Of a DNA stretch of 64,000 nucleotides, positions 47,313 through 59,399 are shown piece by piece. The first letter of the stretch is position 1, and each line of letters begins with the position of its first letter. The position numbers were made by a program, and so were the translations under genes. Source of the stretch: Tretioscincus oriximinensis (lineage: Eukaryota; Chordata; Lepidosauria; Squamata; Gymnophthalmidae); the NCBI GenBank assembly GCA_022410635.1, contig JAJVDF010000137.1, positions 1,969,522 to 2,033,521 of the forward strand, in the 5' to 3' direction. The notes beneath the pieces were generated by a model. It was not told the origin of the DNA. It worked only from the letters and a program-made list of their open reading frames with translations, and ran no database searches.

Positions 47313-48479
47313 TAGTTCCTTCTTTGAATTGTAACAAAGGATAATAGGATCAGATTTACGGTAATTTTGCATTAGCCAATATACAGTAATAATAAACACA
47401 GCACATTGGTAGAGTCTAAGGGAAGCTATGCCACCTTAGAATATATCTCTGGGTGGCGGTCTCTGTTAGGCTGCACCTAAGGAAGAGAGGTAAATTCTGT
47501 GCTGCTAGAAGAGGTCTGTGCCAGGGCAAGCATTATGTGAGCAAAGAACACTGATGAATTTTCTTGGCAACGTTTTATTGCTATAAACATTTTGTATAAA
47601 ATGGGATTCCAACAGTCCCTATAAAACAATTCAAAGAATAATTAAATTTAGTTAAATAATAATGTTACTTTCACCAGACTATCATTTTCTAGTTTCCTAT
47701 ATTGTACATTTTCTTTCTTCTTGATTTCATTGGGATATTTTGTCTCCCTAACATAAAGAATCAGTGGAATTTACAGAGGCATGTTCATGACTAATNCAGA
47801 AAATTGATCAACTACCCCATATATGATACAATATTCATGAAGGTTTGATTAGGTCCTTGAACTCCTTGCAAATTTCAAAACCGGAAATTTTGAAACCCTT
47901 TTGACTTTGGTCAAGAAAATCTGCAAACATTCAGTGCCAACAGAAACGTGAAAATAAGTAATGAATTGGGAAGAAGCCAGTAGTGAAGGCTCACAGAATG
48001 ATTAAATAAACAAAGATCAGGGCTGTGGAGTTGATGCATATGATTTTTTAATTTCAACTTCTTAAATGATACCACCGGCATGAACTCCAGTAACCAAAAT
48101 TGGCCTCAAATTCCACAATCTTGCTTGAAATTCAAGATCATGAGAATAAAAGAAACCCTGAACAAACAGGTTAATAAAATTATTATTTATGAAATAAGGA
48201 CATTTTAACTTATTAAATTATGCATATTATTATCTAAAGATTAAAATTTATTAGTGTAAGCACATTTTTACAAATCCAACTGCAATAATATAAAAATGCC
48301 TCTGTCTTCAACTCCAACCTCACAATCCTCTGAGGCCATATCAATTTAATTTAACAAAGCAAAAACATGAATTCTGTTCTTCCAAGTACCCTGAAATTCA
48401 CAAGAATACAAGCTTCATTTGCCTTCTCTTTGCTCACATTCTGGTGATAACGTACAGCCCTCATGATAACACCCATTCA

Positions 48480-48640
48480 TTGATAACACACAGCCCTCAT
48501 GACCAGTAGTCACTGATATTCTTATCCTTCACGAATTTATTTAATCCTCTTTTAAATCTCTTATCAAGCTCTGATCAGCACCATGTTCTGTGGTAGTGAA
48601 TTCTACTGTTTCACTATGTGCTGTCCTAATNTCATTAACA
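48480..48640 (-). mobile_element. CR1-like LINE fragment, old
   Basis: 'cttttaaatctcttatcaag' followed by 'gttctgtggtagtgaattct' aligns with the antisense 'clusters of agctatcc...aggaagtaaattcca' region at 14170-14240. Confidence 0.5.
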
Positions 48641-49359
48641 ATGAATAACTCTTGCAAAGAATATGTGAAAAGGGAAAACAATCCATATAAAGCTTATGTG
48701 TTAACATATTTTAATTGAAAACTTTGTAAAAAAATGAAAAAATCTTAAAAATACTACCCTAAACCTAAGCAGGACTGAGTTTGGTTAGTGTCTAGATGGA
48801 AGTCTACCAGGAATCCGAAGATCTTATTTTGTCACAAAGAAATTGTGGATTTCCATATATCCCAAACAGGTATTCAGAGTATCCTCAACACCATCTAAGA
48901 GTCTTAATCTTTTCTTTTTTGCAATCCTATCACCTATTCTTAATCTTTCCTCATGTTGTCAATCAGACAATCAGTGTCAAATCTGAAAAGTAATGAAATG
49001 AGGAGTATTAGTGGAAAAGCTCTTTAGGCTGCATAATAAACATCTAAGCAGATTAAAAGTTAAATCCAATTTAACACTAATTGAATCACATAATGAAAGG
49101 TTTAGGGTACTAAAAAGAAAGAAAATAATATATATCTCCATAGAAAATACTCTCAGAGAAACAGGTAAATAAATGAATGTAGTATGAATTCTTGAACAAT
49201 TCACCCTTCTCTAGGATCAGATTATTTTACTGAATCTTCACAATATTCACCATCAATATTTGCAACTAGGTAGATTATGACAGAAGGACAATACAGACAC
49301 TGAAACTCAAAACTTTCAGAATTGATTGTGTAGTGTTTGGATAAACTGAAATCACTTAC

Positions 49360-49423
49360 CTGTTGTAAGTCAGCAAGAGAATACAGATGAATCTGCTGAA
49401 GAAGGTATTCTCTGGGGAAAATC
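49360..49423 (-). CDS. PLEKHM3: PLEKHM3 exon (second visible, 64 nt)
   Basis: This short exon encodes [21 protein letters not shown]. The acceptor is ttcaag (AG at 49425-49424) and the donor is GTAAGTG (GT at 49359-49358), close to the vertebrate consensus. Its 64 nt are one base completing the split Arg codon plus 21 full codons, so it ends in phase 0 and joins directly to the exon at 41169. It has no long open frame of its own and is found only by splice-site and phase logic. The encoded helix leads into the C-terminal cysteine-rich domain of the PLEKHM/Rubicon family. The intron above it is 13,066 bp and the one below is 8,190 bp. Confidence 0.93.
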
Positions 49424-50204
49424 CTTGAAAGGAAAAAAGTATGAAAAAAGTAAGTATTTGCATAGTTCTAAAGGATATTCATTTCCTGGAAATATCCTGA
49501 AAGGAGAAGATAAAAAAATTGTTCTCTTCATTTTCCCTCAGAAATTAGATCTTCTATTTCTATCCCAACATTTCAAGTAACTTCAGTTTGTTTAATTTAT
49601 TAATGATTAGTCTGCTTAATCATACCATTTCTAAAATGCAACACATTAATGCACCAGGTATAAATGCCATCTCATAGCAACATAAACATATAAATAAAAT
49701 GCAAATATAGGTTAATTAAAATGTAAAACTATGTTCCGAAGGGAGTCATGTTCTTCTATTTTAGAAAATATATATATATGGAAATTGGCTGCATTTCAAC
49801 TTTCAACTCTCAGTTTATTCATGGCTCAAAAGTTGACATTTTTTCTTTACAATTTGTTTTAGTAACATGAAAACTTTCTAAATTTAATATTTGTTTCTTA
49901 ACAAGTCAAGATATGCTGACAATACAAACAATGCTTTAAGTATGAACATCAAATAGATATTTGATTATGGATCTAAAATTAGTTTATACTTCATAAACTA
50001 CAGCTGCAGAGTGAAAATCATACAACATTTGTTAGAAACTGCAAAATAAGAATAAGAAGTTATCTTTTTAAAATATGTGCAACTGATATTTAAGATAAGT
50101 GAAATAATAGTTACGCAAATACAGTATCTTTCAGATTTACACATGTTAAAATATATTGATTTTTTTAAAAAAATTATGACAATTATACTAAGAAACCACT
50201 GTTG
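49424..50204. other. AT-rich intronic sequence
   Basis: Nothing recognisable beyond a short TA run near 49770. Confidence 0.5.
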
Positions 50205-50596
50205 TAACCCATTTCTATAGGACCAGGGGGCACTCCTTGAAACTGATGGGCAGAAGAATGAGCACAGACAAAGGAAAGTATTTTTTCACCAGAGGGTCAT
50301 CGGCCTTTGGAATTTACTTCCAGAAGAGGTGGTGGTAGCTAACGGCCTGGATAGCTTTAAGAGAGAACATTAAGGATCTAAACAGCAACTAGGATGGATG
50401 TCTTGATACTGCCTCCGGGATGGAGCAACAGGCAGTATTCCTGAAATACCATTTGCAGGGAGTCAAGAATAGGTGAAGAATTTGCCTTCTTCTGTTTCAG
50501 ACTGTCCAGGTGCAATTGGTGGGCNACTGAGACAGAATGCAGGACTAGATGGGCCCTAACATGATTCAGCAGGGCTACTTTTATGTTCTTATGTAA
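50205..50596 (+). mobile_element. CR1-like LINE 3' end
   Basis: 'ccagagggtcatcggccttt' through 'tttatgttcttatg' matches 44896-45275 with more substitutions. Confidence 0.85.
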
Positions 50597-50657
50597 GTTT
50601 TAGCTAAATAACTTGACTTATTGAGAACAGAGATGAATTAATGTTGCATTTACACAG

Positions 50658-50812
50658 TAGGCTGACCAGATGACCCTTTTTTTTTGGGGGGGGGGAAACC
50701 TGGCTTTGGGGTGTTTACCCTGCCCTCCCGGGGGGGGGGGGGGAAACACCATTTCCCTGTTTTTTGTTGAGGAAAATTTTAAAAAAAATTGGGGGGGGAC
50801 TTGTTCCAAAGC
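50658..50812. mobile_element. Foldback MITE, family A, right end lost
   Basis: TAGGCTGACCAGATGACCC begins the copy. Poly-G stretches follow and the right inverted terminus is absent. Confidence 0.75.
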
Positions 50813-51090
50813 ACAAGTTATAAATCTGAAATTTATAATCTGGAGCTATAGGAAAAATAACACAGTCCAGACCTGAGAAAATCCTATGGCCCCATCAAAA
50901 TGTATGTACTTTAAGAACTGGTTCAAAAGACACATGCTTTTTCAAATCTGAATGTCTAAAGCTCTCCACTGATGAGACACACATATAATGAAAAAGCCTG
51001 AGATGATCTAGGAAAATTTGCTAGAAAAAAATGGCTCTCAAATGAGCTCTAGCAGGACATTTCTAAAAATGTCATCCTTTTGGTTTTTTT

Positions 51091-51320
51091 ATTTTATTTA
51101 TACTTATATCCTGCCCTATACCCAAAGGTCTCACGGTGGCCAACCTTAGTTTTTTGTTGCTTTCTCCACAACAGAACTCTGTGAAGTAGGTGGGACTGAG
51201 AGAGTTCTAAGAACAATGATTGANCCAAGATCACCCAGCTGGCTTCCTGGAGGAGTGTGGAATCAAACCGGGAGACTACCAGATAAGAGTCCAACACTCT
51301 AACCACTACACCAGACTGGC
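51091..51320 (-). mobile_element. CORE-SINE, nearly full length, antisense
   Basis: It runs from a ttattta tail through 'tatcctgccctatacccaaa', the core and gaatcaaaccgggag to 'ctaaccactacaccagactg'. Confidence 0.9.
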
Positions 51321-52005
51321 ATCTTTGAAGAAGTATGGAACATAACTATTCCATGTCAACAGTAACACCATGATTGGCAAGGAAGTAACAATAAGACAAA
51401 CACTCTTCTCACTATCATGTAAAATTAGGAAGAGAAACAGACTTTAAAACACAGCCTGCTGAATTTTGATCCTTTTCCTTTTAATGGAATAGAGGAACAG
51501 CCAAAGCCTGCAGCTGACGAAAGCTCTCCAAATGCATTAAGAAACGTTCCTCATGGAAATCAAAGGGACCAGAGGCCACTCAGTGGCATGGAGATCATGC
51601 GCCTAATGGATGCAACCAGTTGCATTCAGGGGCTGAGCACTTTAAAGATAACATTAAAAGCATGGACCAGGTCAGCTGGAGGTCAAGTCAGACAAAACAT
51701 TTTCATTCAGCACAGCAGTCAGCGCAAAGATTCATCAGAAAACATACTGTCATTTCTTCATATTGAGAAACCAGTTTAAAACTGTTGAAAAGAATTGTAC
51801 AGCAGAATAGCTTGGTTAGAAAAATACCAGCATGCTAAAATAGTCCTCATTTGCTATCAGGCTACTATAGATCTTTTAAGTATTTTAAAATATATAAAGG
51901 CTGACTGAAACCAATAACATAGAAGGGCAAAACATAGAAGGCTGTCTGGAAGGGTATCCTCGTTTTCTTTGGATTCTGAAGTTGCTTTCTGCTGTCTGGA
52001 AACAT

Positions 52006-52163
52006 TTTATTTATTTATTTATTTGTACATATATCCAGCTCTATACCCGAAGATCTCTGGGTGGGCAACCAAAGGGTGGGACATATAGCTCTTGTTGCTT
52101 TCTCCACAACAGACACCCTGTGAAGTAGGTGAGGCTGAGAGAGTTCTAAAGAACTGTGACTGA
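52006..52163 (-). mobile_element. CORE-SINE, 3' part, split by SINE-1
   Basis: It runs from the (TTTA)n tail to 'gaactgtgactga'. The remainder resumes at 52466 on the other side of a SINE-1 insertion. Confidence 0.9.
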
Positions 52164-52164
52164 C

Positions 52165-52465
52165 TAAGAAGAAGAAGAAGTGGGTTCTTATACCCCACTT
52201 TTCTCACCTTTCAATGGGACTCAAAGCGGCTTACAAGGGTATTTTGCCCAAAGGCTGACATTCTATCTTCCCCACCAGGCTATGGTGGTTCCCATGTATC
52301 TACTTGCAGTCAGTTGCAATCTCTTGCAATGCATGCTTTCGAATAGCTGGGTTGGCTAGAGCTACAGGCTAGTGGAAGGTGCTCACCCCTCCCCATGTCC
52401 TACACAGGGCTTCGAAACCCCATCTCCCAGATGAAAGACAGATTCCTTAGCGACTGAGCTATCCA
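52165..52465 (-). mobile_element. SINE-1 inserted into a CORE-SINE
   Basis: This complete antisense SINE-1 runs from gaagaagaag to gactgagctatcc. 'ctaag' at its start and 'ccaag' at its end may be the remains of a target duplication. Confidence 0.9.
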
Positions 52466-52551
52466 AGTTGGTTTTCATGGAGGAGTGGGGAATCGAACCA
52501 GGAGACTACCAGATAAGAGTCCAACACTCTAACCACTACACCAAACTGGCT
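52466..52551 (-). mobile_element. CORE-SINE, 5' (tRNA) part of the split copy
   Basis: It continues with 'ttcatggaggagtggggaat', 'cgaaccaggagactacc' and 'ctaaccactacaccaaactg', completing the element begun at 52006. Confidence 0.9.
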
Positions 52552-52727
52552 CCTTATGGTATTTATCCATTAACATTGGGTGGAAAAAATATTTTGATAC
52601 TCTTATTCATAAAAAAGAATTTACACTATCATTTAGCTGGAATAGGCAAGCAGAATTAGTTAGACAATTAGGACACATGGTGTGACTTGGGACTATTTAG
52701 AATGATAGTCTCAGAGTGCTTTAGAGA

Positions 52728-52850
52728 CAAACAAGAAAGAGCTTGGCAACACATTCAGATGCCTACCTTTTTCTTATTAATCTTTAAGGCACCACAATAT
52801 ATCTGTGCTAGAAAGTCTGAATCCAGAATAGCACAGCTGCTTCATCAAAT
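52728..52850. mobile_element. Foldback element, family E, one arm
   Basis: 'ttattaatctttaaggcacc' and 'gctagaaagtctgaatccag' match the right arm at 47250-47312. Confidence 0.6.
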
Positions 52851-52854
52851 ACTT

Positions 52855-53680
52855 CTGACCTTACGAGCTTCAGTGTGAGCCAATCTGCCAATTAACTAGG
52901 ATGGAAAAAAGCAATAGACAGTATTCTTATTGTAGAGTGAACACAATCCACTCCCATACAACCTCCGTCTGCAGCTCATTGGATTTCTAAGTGTTCCATT
53001 AATTACAGTACCTAGAAAATACCTCTGCATTTGCTCACAAGAACTCCAGGTATGTATAAAATGTCGCAAAAAAGCCCCTCCATTTAGGCCTGCTAAATAT
53101 TCCTATTTAGCAGGCCAAAAAGATTACCAAAATGATCTTTACTTAGTGATGGAAATTAAATACTATTTGGGGCAGTCCTCCACAACAACTACATAATTCT
53201 CTTAGCTGCATTTTATTTTTTAGAAAAGCATCGTGCACCGTTTCTTTTGCTGCTGGTAGGATTGGGCCAACTCCTAGTTAACTGCATGGGCATCTCTACG
53301 GGCTTTCTTAGCAAAAAGTGCTTTCTCACTGCTCACTTCCAGGACTGAGATCAAACCATCTGTTTTTCAGGCAGTTCACTCAACCACCCAACTACTGTAC
53401 AGCTGCTCCTGCTTTGCTAAACAAACTGCTTTCCCTTGCCACTTTAGGTGCCACTGTGGTTTTTAATTGTGCCTATTTTAATTTTGTTATTTTTGTGACC
53501 TACCCTGAGAACTTCATTAATAAGTTAATCTATAAAACCATCTGTGTCCTCAATATAACCAAACAGCTGTTTCCTTTCCATTCCCTCACAAAGGAGTGAA
53601 AAGTGAGGAGATTTAATAGTGATATCGAACCACCCAATAGCATTTGGGAGGAGGGACTACTGAACTTCCGTTTAACAACC
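52855..53680. other. Unassigned intronic sequence
   Basis: No gene is supported. A LINE-like tail may lie near 53460-53540 (tgacctaccctgagaacttc). Confidence 0.35.
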
Positions 53681-53687
53681 CAAACCC

Positions 53688-53688
53688 A

Positions 53689-53735
<47 letters not shown>

Positions 53736-53764
53736 ACAAACAAGCAAACAAACAAACAAACAAA
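53688..53764. repeat. Microsatellite (AAAT)n/(AAAC)n
   Basis: About 12 AAAT units switch to AAAC units. The preceding 'caacccaaacccata' may be a retroposon tail. Confidence 0.97.
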
Positions 53765-54476
53765 CCCAGCAACCAAAATGGCTGAGGGGAGAACGTGTCA
53801 CCAATGCAGAAAAATCTCACTTGTCAGAAACTAACAGAACGGCAAAACGTGGGATACACAGTAAAAGTAAAGACAAAGCGAAGTGAAACTGATTAGAACA
53901 AAAATCCGGTGAATCAGTAAAGCAAGTAATAAATAAATGTCAAATGCAGCCAGTTGGGAGTCACAGAAAAAACTAGAAGATTTAATCAATCAATGTCCAA
54001 GGCAAAAGGAGTCTAAGGCCGTTTGCATAATTTTAGTAAACCGTTTTAGAAACCTTACCAATCCAAATTGTTTGTACCATTCCACATTGTAACTGTCCCC
54101 TAAAACTGGTAACGCACATGAATCTGCCCTGGATGTGTAGCAATGCCACTAAATCCATATTTGCAGTTGCCCATTTACACATAAGACAGATTAGTGTGCT
54201 AATGAGAGGCATGGAACATTCTTCCATATCCGCTCCGAAGCTACGCCACATCTGCCAATGCTCTTGCCTGCGTTTTAGCTACAGAGTAATAGACGAATGG
54301 CAATGTAGAGGTTTGTGTTGTATCATCCGAAGCTAAATCGTGTCATCTGTTTCAGCAGAAAGCATTTGTACAAATGGCAGCTATAATCCATTTCTACAGT
54401 GGTTCAGTCTTCTCTGTACAAGTGCACGGTATTCTTGTTTCAACAGATTGAACAAATCCACTTTAACTAATGTGGA

Positions 54477-54965
54477 TTAGGGCAGCAAAGTGCAGTTAAG
54501 GTGCAAGACTTCTATATCTCTTCCAGTGTCAATTGGTTTAAAGCATAAGAGTCGAACAAGGCCGAACCAGACATTTTGTCTGTCCTCGCCTCCAGTCTTA
54601 TCAGGCTTGTATCTGCACAAATAAAAGGTTATCACTGACGTTTCTACTGCAAACACAAGCTCTGATAAGGCTTTGTTTTCTGCATTGGAAGCGAAGTTGC
54701 AGGGTTTGTAGCTATGTTTCTTTGCTAGCATGAAATATCCTCTGAAGGCATTTAAGAGATGGCTTGTCATTAGCACAGAGTAATTTTTCTTCACTGAATT
54801 AAACACCCTGACATGTAGGCTAAAGCAAGTGCAAACAAACCTGTCTGAGCTCCATGCTAAAAGCCAAAGTACAAATGAGATAAGCACAGAGTAAATTCTG
54901 TCGTTCACACTGCAAGGCTCGCACTGCAGGGCAAACAAAAAAAAATCAACGCAGGTGGGCATCAA
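54477..54965 (-). other. Repeat-free block with a 162-codon stop-free frame and four GATA motifs
   Basis: The frame starts at an ATG at 54965 (minus) and has no recognised domain. GATA-type motifs lie at about 54598-54603, 54629-54634, 54663-54669 and 54878-54884. I read it as possible regulatory DNA rather than a gene, with low certainty. Confidence 0.3.
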
Positions 54966-55524
54966 TGAATGGCTAATCCCAGATCGGTCCTTAAAAAAGG
55001 AAATTCAGTATGTGCAGAAACAGGTTTGCCGAGCAAGTTTTAAAAAAGAGAGAGAGAGAGAGATGGGGAGATGACAAACAGAACTGCTCAACTTCAAACC
55101 GGTTTGTTAAGTTTATGTATATCTGAAAAACATTCATTCCAAGCATTTTGTACAATGAATGAAAAAGTAAAAAAGAAAGGGCACATCATCATCTGACAGA
55201 CAAGGTTCTCTAGCAGTGACTTGGGTGTTTTCTGCACTGACTCTTATTCTGGAAATGGGCCTGACATGTATATGTCAACATAATTGCAATAATCATAATA
55301 TTCAGAAAACACTTATGATGATGATATATATCATGTATATATATATACATGGCAAGTAGCATACAAAAATAAGTACATATACATACAGTGGCAAAAAACA
55401 ACCTCAAAAAGGTTGAGGAAAAGAAGAACATCACAGGATTAGGGTCTTGTGGATAAAAATCCAGTCTTGAAATTAGACTTCTAAGGCCTGTGGTTATGTC
55501 TAATGCATATTTTTTACAAGAGTA

Positions 55525-55578
55525 TTATTTATTTATTATTTATTTATTTATACTTATGTATAAATATACCTGAAGAGT
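55525..55578 (-). mobile_element. CORE-SINE tail fragment, antisense
   Basis: ttatttatttatacttatg leading to atacctgaagag matches the reversed tail of the family. It sits head-on against the sense copy that follows. Confidence 0.6.
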
Positions 55579-55580
55579 AT

Positions 55581-55826
55581 GTCAGTTTGCTGTAGTGGTT
55601 GAGTGCTGGACTCGTACCTGGTAGTCTCCCGGTTCGATTCCTCACTCCTCCACGAAAGCCAGCTGGGTGACCTTGGGCCAGTCACAGTTCTTTGAACTCT
55701 CTCAGCCCCACCTACTCCACAGGGTGTCTGTTGTGGAGAAAGCAACAAGAGCTATGTGCACCGCCCTATAGTTGGCTGTCCTGAGACCTTTGGGTATAGG
55801 GCGGGATACAAATACATATATACAAA
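55581..55826 (+). mobile_element. CORE-SINE, full length
   Basis: It has the gtagtggttgagtgctgg head, B box ggttcgattcc, core gggtgaccttgggccagtca and tail tttgggtatagggcgggata. Confidence 0.92.
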
Positions 55827-56114
55827 TGTCTGCCATACGGGTCTCTCAGTGGTTTCTTTTCATGACAGACAATAACCTCCAAAACATCCTTGTATTAGTT
55901 TACAAACTGTCATTAATTATTCTTTTGCTACCATATTGGCTCTTTTTTGAAGTTGATTTTTGCTTCACAATCTTTTGTAAAGTTGATTGTATATTGTATT
56001 TTTGTATGCTACTTGCCACTATATACGTTACTGTAAGTTTAAGAATTCCTAGGTTGACTTCCTCACCATAACTTATTTGCTGAACATTATTATTATTTGT
56101 GCACTACCCCTAAT

Positions 56115-56225
56115 TCTTCATTATGTTACTGTAGACTGCATGCTACACTGGCATGCAGATGGTAGACCTCTGGTCTGAGATATAGCCCAGAATAAGGCTC
56201 AGTATGGAAAAAGTTTTGGCTTCAA
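56115..56225. mobile_element. Foldback element, family B, half copy
   Basis: 'gtagactgcatgctacactg' and 'agcccagaataaggctcagt' match one arm. A similar half copy lies at 45365-45480. Confidence 0.55.
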
Positions 56226-56229
56226 TGCC

Positions 56230-58009
56230 AGGCATTCAAACTAGACTTTCAAAGCCTTGCCAAACTTTACTAGAAAAAGGGACACAATTTTAAGCCCATG
56301 AATTGCATAATGGGAGATCAAAATGTTCTGTACTTGCTGCTGCTCACAGTCCCTTGCTGATGCCATCTGTTTATACAACTTGTTCAAGCTATTATAATAA
56401 AATTATTAAATTATAGCATTTAAAAAATCTTAAATTGGGTATACGTGGGTGAAAAGAATTATGGACAAATGCTTAAACATGAGGACATATGAGCATATAT
56501 GTTTTTCTTTTTTCTCCCTTCCCTTAGTGTCTTAAACTATAAATATTTCTACTGATGAGAATCAGTGCCATTGTTGATCCTTTGTGTAGTGGATTGTTAT
56601 TTATGTTTGTTGTTTAAATCTTAACTAATAGGGGGAAAAGAGGCAGCATGAGCTTTTATGGACTACTAGACAATGTAAACAGAGACCTAGGGGATGGGAT
56701 AGACTTATAAAGGCAAATTGTTTGTGTAAATAGCAATAGAAATGGAAATAGGTGGTGGGGTGTCACGTTCAGTATAATGGTGAATTTTTGTGCAATGTCT
56801 CTTAATGCCAGTGTTCTCACAGTAACGTTTAAATTATGCAACTAATACATTTAAGAAAGGAATAAACGTGGGCAGATGTTGGGGAACTTGTGGAAAGGGG
56901 AGTATTTTACTTTTTCAACATCACTTCCAAGGAAGTGAAGGTTGTGTGTGGAACTGATATAATGAAAAGCTTATTGTAATGAAGGAATGGGAGTGGCTGT
57001 AATTTAGTTGTAAAGCAAACTACATGGAAAGAACAGAATTTCCAGTTTGATTCCAAGCCTTTTCCCAGAAGCAGGCAACGGTAAAAAACATTTGAATCTC
57101 TGGCAAGAAAAATGCATAATGTTGACCACAGAGATACCCACTCACTCAACCAGGAGTTGGACACCACTCAGTGATCCCCTGCAAAATTGAAGAAATATTA
57201 TTTAAAAAGCCACCTTGGCATGTTTTCAGAAATATTGAGGCGCATGAAGCTTGGATAATGATGAATCTTGAAGAAAAACAGCAGCACACTCGTCTTGTTC
57301 CCTTCTAAAAATGCTGTCCAAGCTATAAAAGCAACAGGGTGCCATCATGATTAATCAGTCTACTCTTAGTTCCCTCTGTGTAGCACTATTAACAGTGTGT
57401 TTCAGCTTGTTTATATAATTTTGACAGGACTCCAAGGTGGCGTTTCAAAGCCAGGACCTATTTCACATAACTAAGATGCAGACCAAGATTGGGGGGGGGG
57501 GGGGGGAGGTACTTCATGAAGAAAATTAAACTCACACAAGACATTTCATTTTTTAAAAAGTGAAGCTACATGCTACAATTTTGAGGACCACATGTGGTAA
57601 ACAGTTTGACAGCTAGCCAAGAAATAGAAGGGTTTTTTAAAAATTATTATTAGGCAAAGATGGTAAATGTTGATAATGCTGGCATAACTCAACCTTGCCC
57701 TGGTTGCTGGTGATCCAGTGGAGAGCAGAAAAAGAAGCTAAAAATCCATCAAGGTTCTAGGTCAGTGTTTGCCAACCATTTTCACTTGTGTGACCCCTGG
57801 CAGCCAATTTCTATACATTTCTATACATTCTCTTCATATTACCAAGATGATTATAGTTAATACAGCTGCTGTTATTTCAAATATTCAGCCATTATTTTAC
57901 TTTTTTTGCATAGCTCTTAATATTATGGTTAGTACTCCTAGTGATACTTGTATGTGAGAATCACTGGTGGCCTAGGGAGGGTGTTATAGCTTTATTAGTT
58001 TAATGTGAA
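56230..58009. other. Unassigned intronic sequence
   Basis: No gene was recognised. A G-homopolymer lies at about 57489-57507. Confidence 0.4.
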
Positions 58010-58237
58010 ATGCCTGGCTAAATGAATCAAAAGTAGAAATTGTGATTATCAGGAAAATATTGACAACCTCAGATATACAAACAATACCACTCTGATGATA
58101 CAAAGTAAAAAAGGAATTAAGGAGTCTTTTGATGAAGGTGAAAGAGGAGACTGAAAAAACTGACATGAAGCTTCCTATAAAAATTATGCTTGCAATATCA
58201 AGTCCCATCACTTCTTGGCAAAATGAAGGGAAAGAAA
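58010..58237 (+). mobile_element. Bov-B LINE reverse-transcriptase fragment with altered active site
   Basis: 'gtcttttgatgaaggtgaaa' and 'agtcccatcacttcttggca' identify the RTE/Bov-B RT region. The expected YADD box reads YTNN (tatacaaacaat), and a one-base frame change follows. It is an inactive remnant. Confidence 0.8.
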
Positions 58238-59006
58238 AGGAGCCACCCTGCCCTGGATGGGGTTGAATTGCCCTATAAGGGACGGGTGCAAAATCTGGGG
58301 GTGCTTCTGGATCCTTCACTGTCACCTTCAGATCAGGTGGAGGCGGTGGCCAGGAGTGCCTAGTTCTAGCTATGTCTTGTCTGTCAGTTGTGGCCACTTC
58401 TGGTCAGGGATGATCTGGTCACAGTGATCCATGCTCTGGTAACTTCCAGGTTGGACTATTGTAATGCACTCTATATGGGGCTGCCCTTGAAAATGATTCG
58501 GAAGCTGCAGCTGGTTCAGAACGCAGCAGCAGACTGCTGGCCAGTTCGGCTGGTCAGACACACATCACACCAGTCCTGAAAGAACTGCACTGGCTGCCAA
58601 TTTGCTATCGAGCCCAATTCAAGGTATTAACTCTAACCTTTAAAGCCTTACATAACTTGGGCCCCAAATATCTAAAGGAACACCTTCTCCCATATGAGCC
58701 TGCCCGTGCCTTAAGATCTGCCACCTCCCTCAGTGGCAGAGGGGATGGGAACCCAGAATAGGTTCCTCTCTGTGGCAGCCCCCAGAGAATTGTCTCCCCC
58801 TCAAGGTGCGTCAATCACCATCTCTGTGCACTTTCAGAAAACGCTTGAAGACACACCTCTTTGGCCTGGTCTTTGGCTGAGAAAACTACTGTCTCCTTCC
58901 CATTTTTAGATATGGCTGTTTTTTAATGTGTTCAAATTATGATTTTATTGTTAACCGCCCTGAGACCTACGGGTATAGGGCGGTATAAAAATATAAATAA
59001 ATAAAC
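58238..59006 (+). mobile_element. L2-like LINE 3' end, best copy
   Basis: Translated blocks in order are LGVLLDPSL, HALVTSRLDYCNALYMGLPL, KLQLVQNAAA, LKELHWLPICYR, LKTHLFGLVFG. The tail ccgccctgagacctacgggt, atagggcggtataaa and (TAAA)n follows. Frames are interrupted (for example a stop after VARSA and a short deletion near 58790). Confidence 0.92.
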
Positions 59007-59161
59007 AAACATTAAAAAATATTTATTCCTTGGGAGAAAACCCTGGGAGCATATTAACATGCAGGGGCTTTCTTGTTGGCAGAGGTGCATATAGTCAAAG
59101 CTAGGAATAGACAAATGTAAAGGTTAGACGATGATGGGGATGAGAATGACACTGATGATGA

Positions 59162-59356
59162 TGTTTATTTACCAAAGGGTGGCACACATAGCTTTTTGTT
59201 ACTTTATCCACAACAGACAGGTAGGCAGGGCTGAGAGAGTTCTAAAGAACTGTGTCTGCCCCAAGATCATCCAGCTCACTTCATGGAGGAGTGAAGAATC
59301 GAACCGGGAGACTACCAGATAAGAGTCCAACACTCTAATCACTACACCAAACTGGC
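59162..59356 (-). mobile_element. CORE-SINE, antisense, tail-deleted
   Basis: It runs from 'accaaagggtggcacacata' to 'ctaatcactacaccaaactg'. The terminal hairpin region is missing. Confidence 0.88.
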
Positions 59357-59399
59357 TTTAATAGGAAGATTAAAGGTCAATGAATCACTGCTTTCAAAT

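Larger units (their letters stand above)
41170..49359 (-). other. PLEKHM3 intron (8,190 bp)
   Basis: The intron is bounded by GT at 49359-49358 and AG at 41171-41170. It contains Bov-B, CR1-like, CORE-SINE, diverged SINE-1 and palindromic elements, all listed separately. The stretches 41170-43470 and 47320-48480 show nothing beyond AT-rich unique sequence. Confidence 0.85.

Noticed and set aside
53688..53764. CRISPR-like or satellite array
   Set aside because: Simple tetranucleotide repeat without spacers.
58388..58579. Frame HALVTSRLDYCNALYMGLPL... as a host gene
   Set aside because: It is the end of an L2-like LINE ORF2 with interrupted frames.
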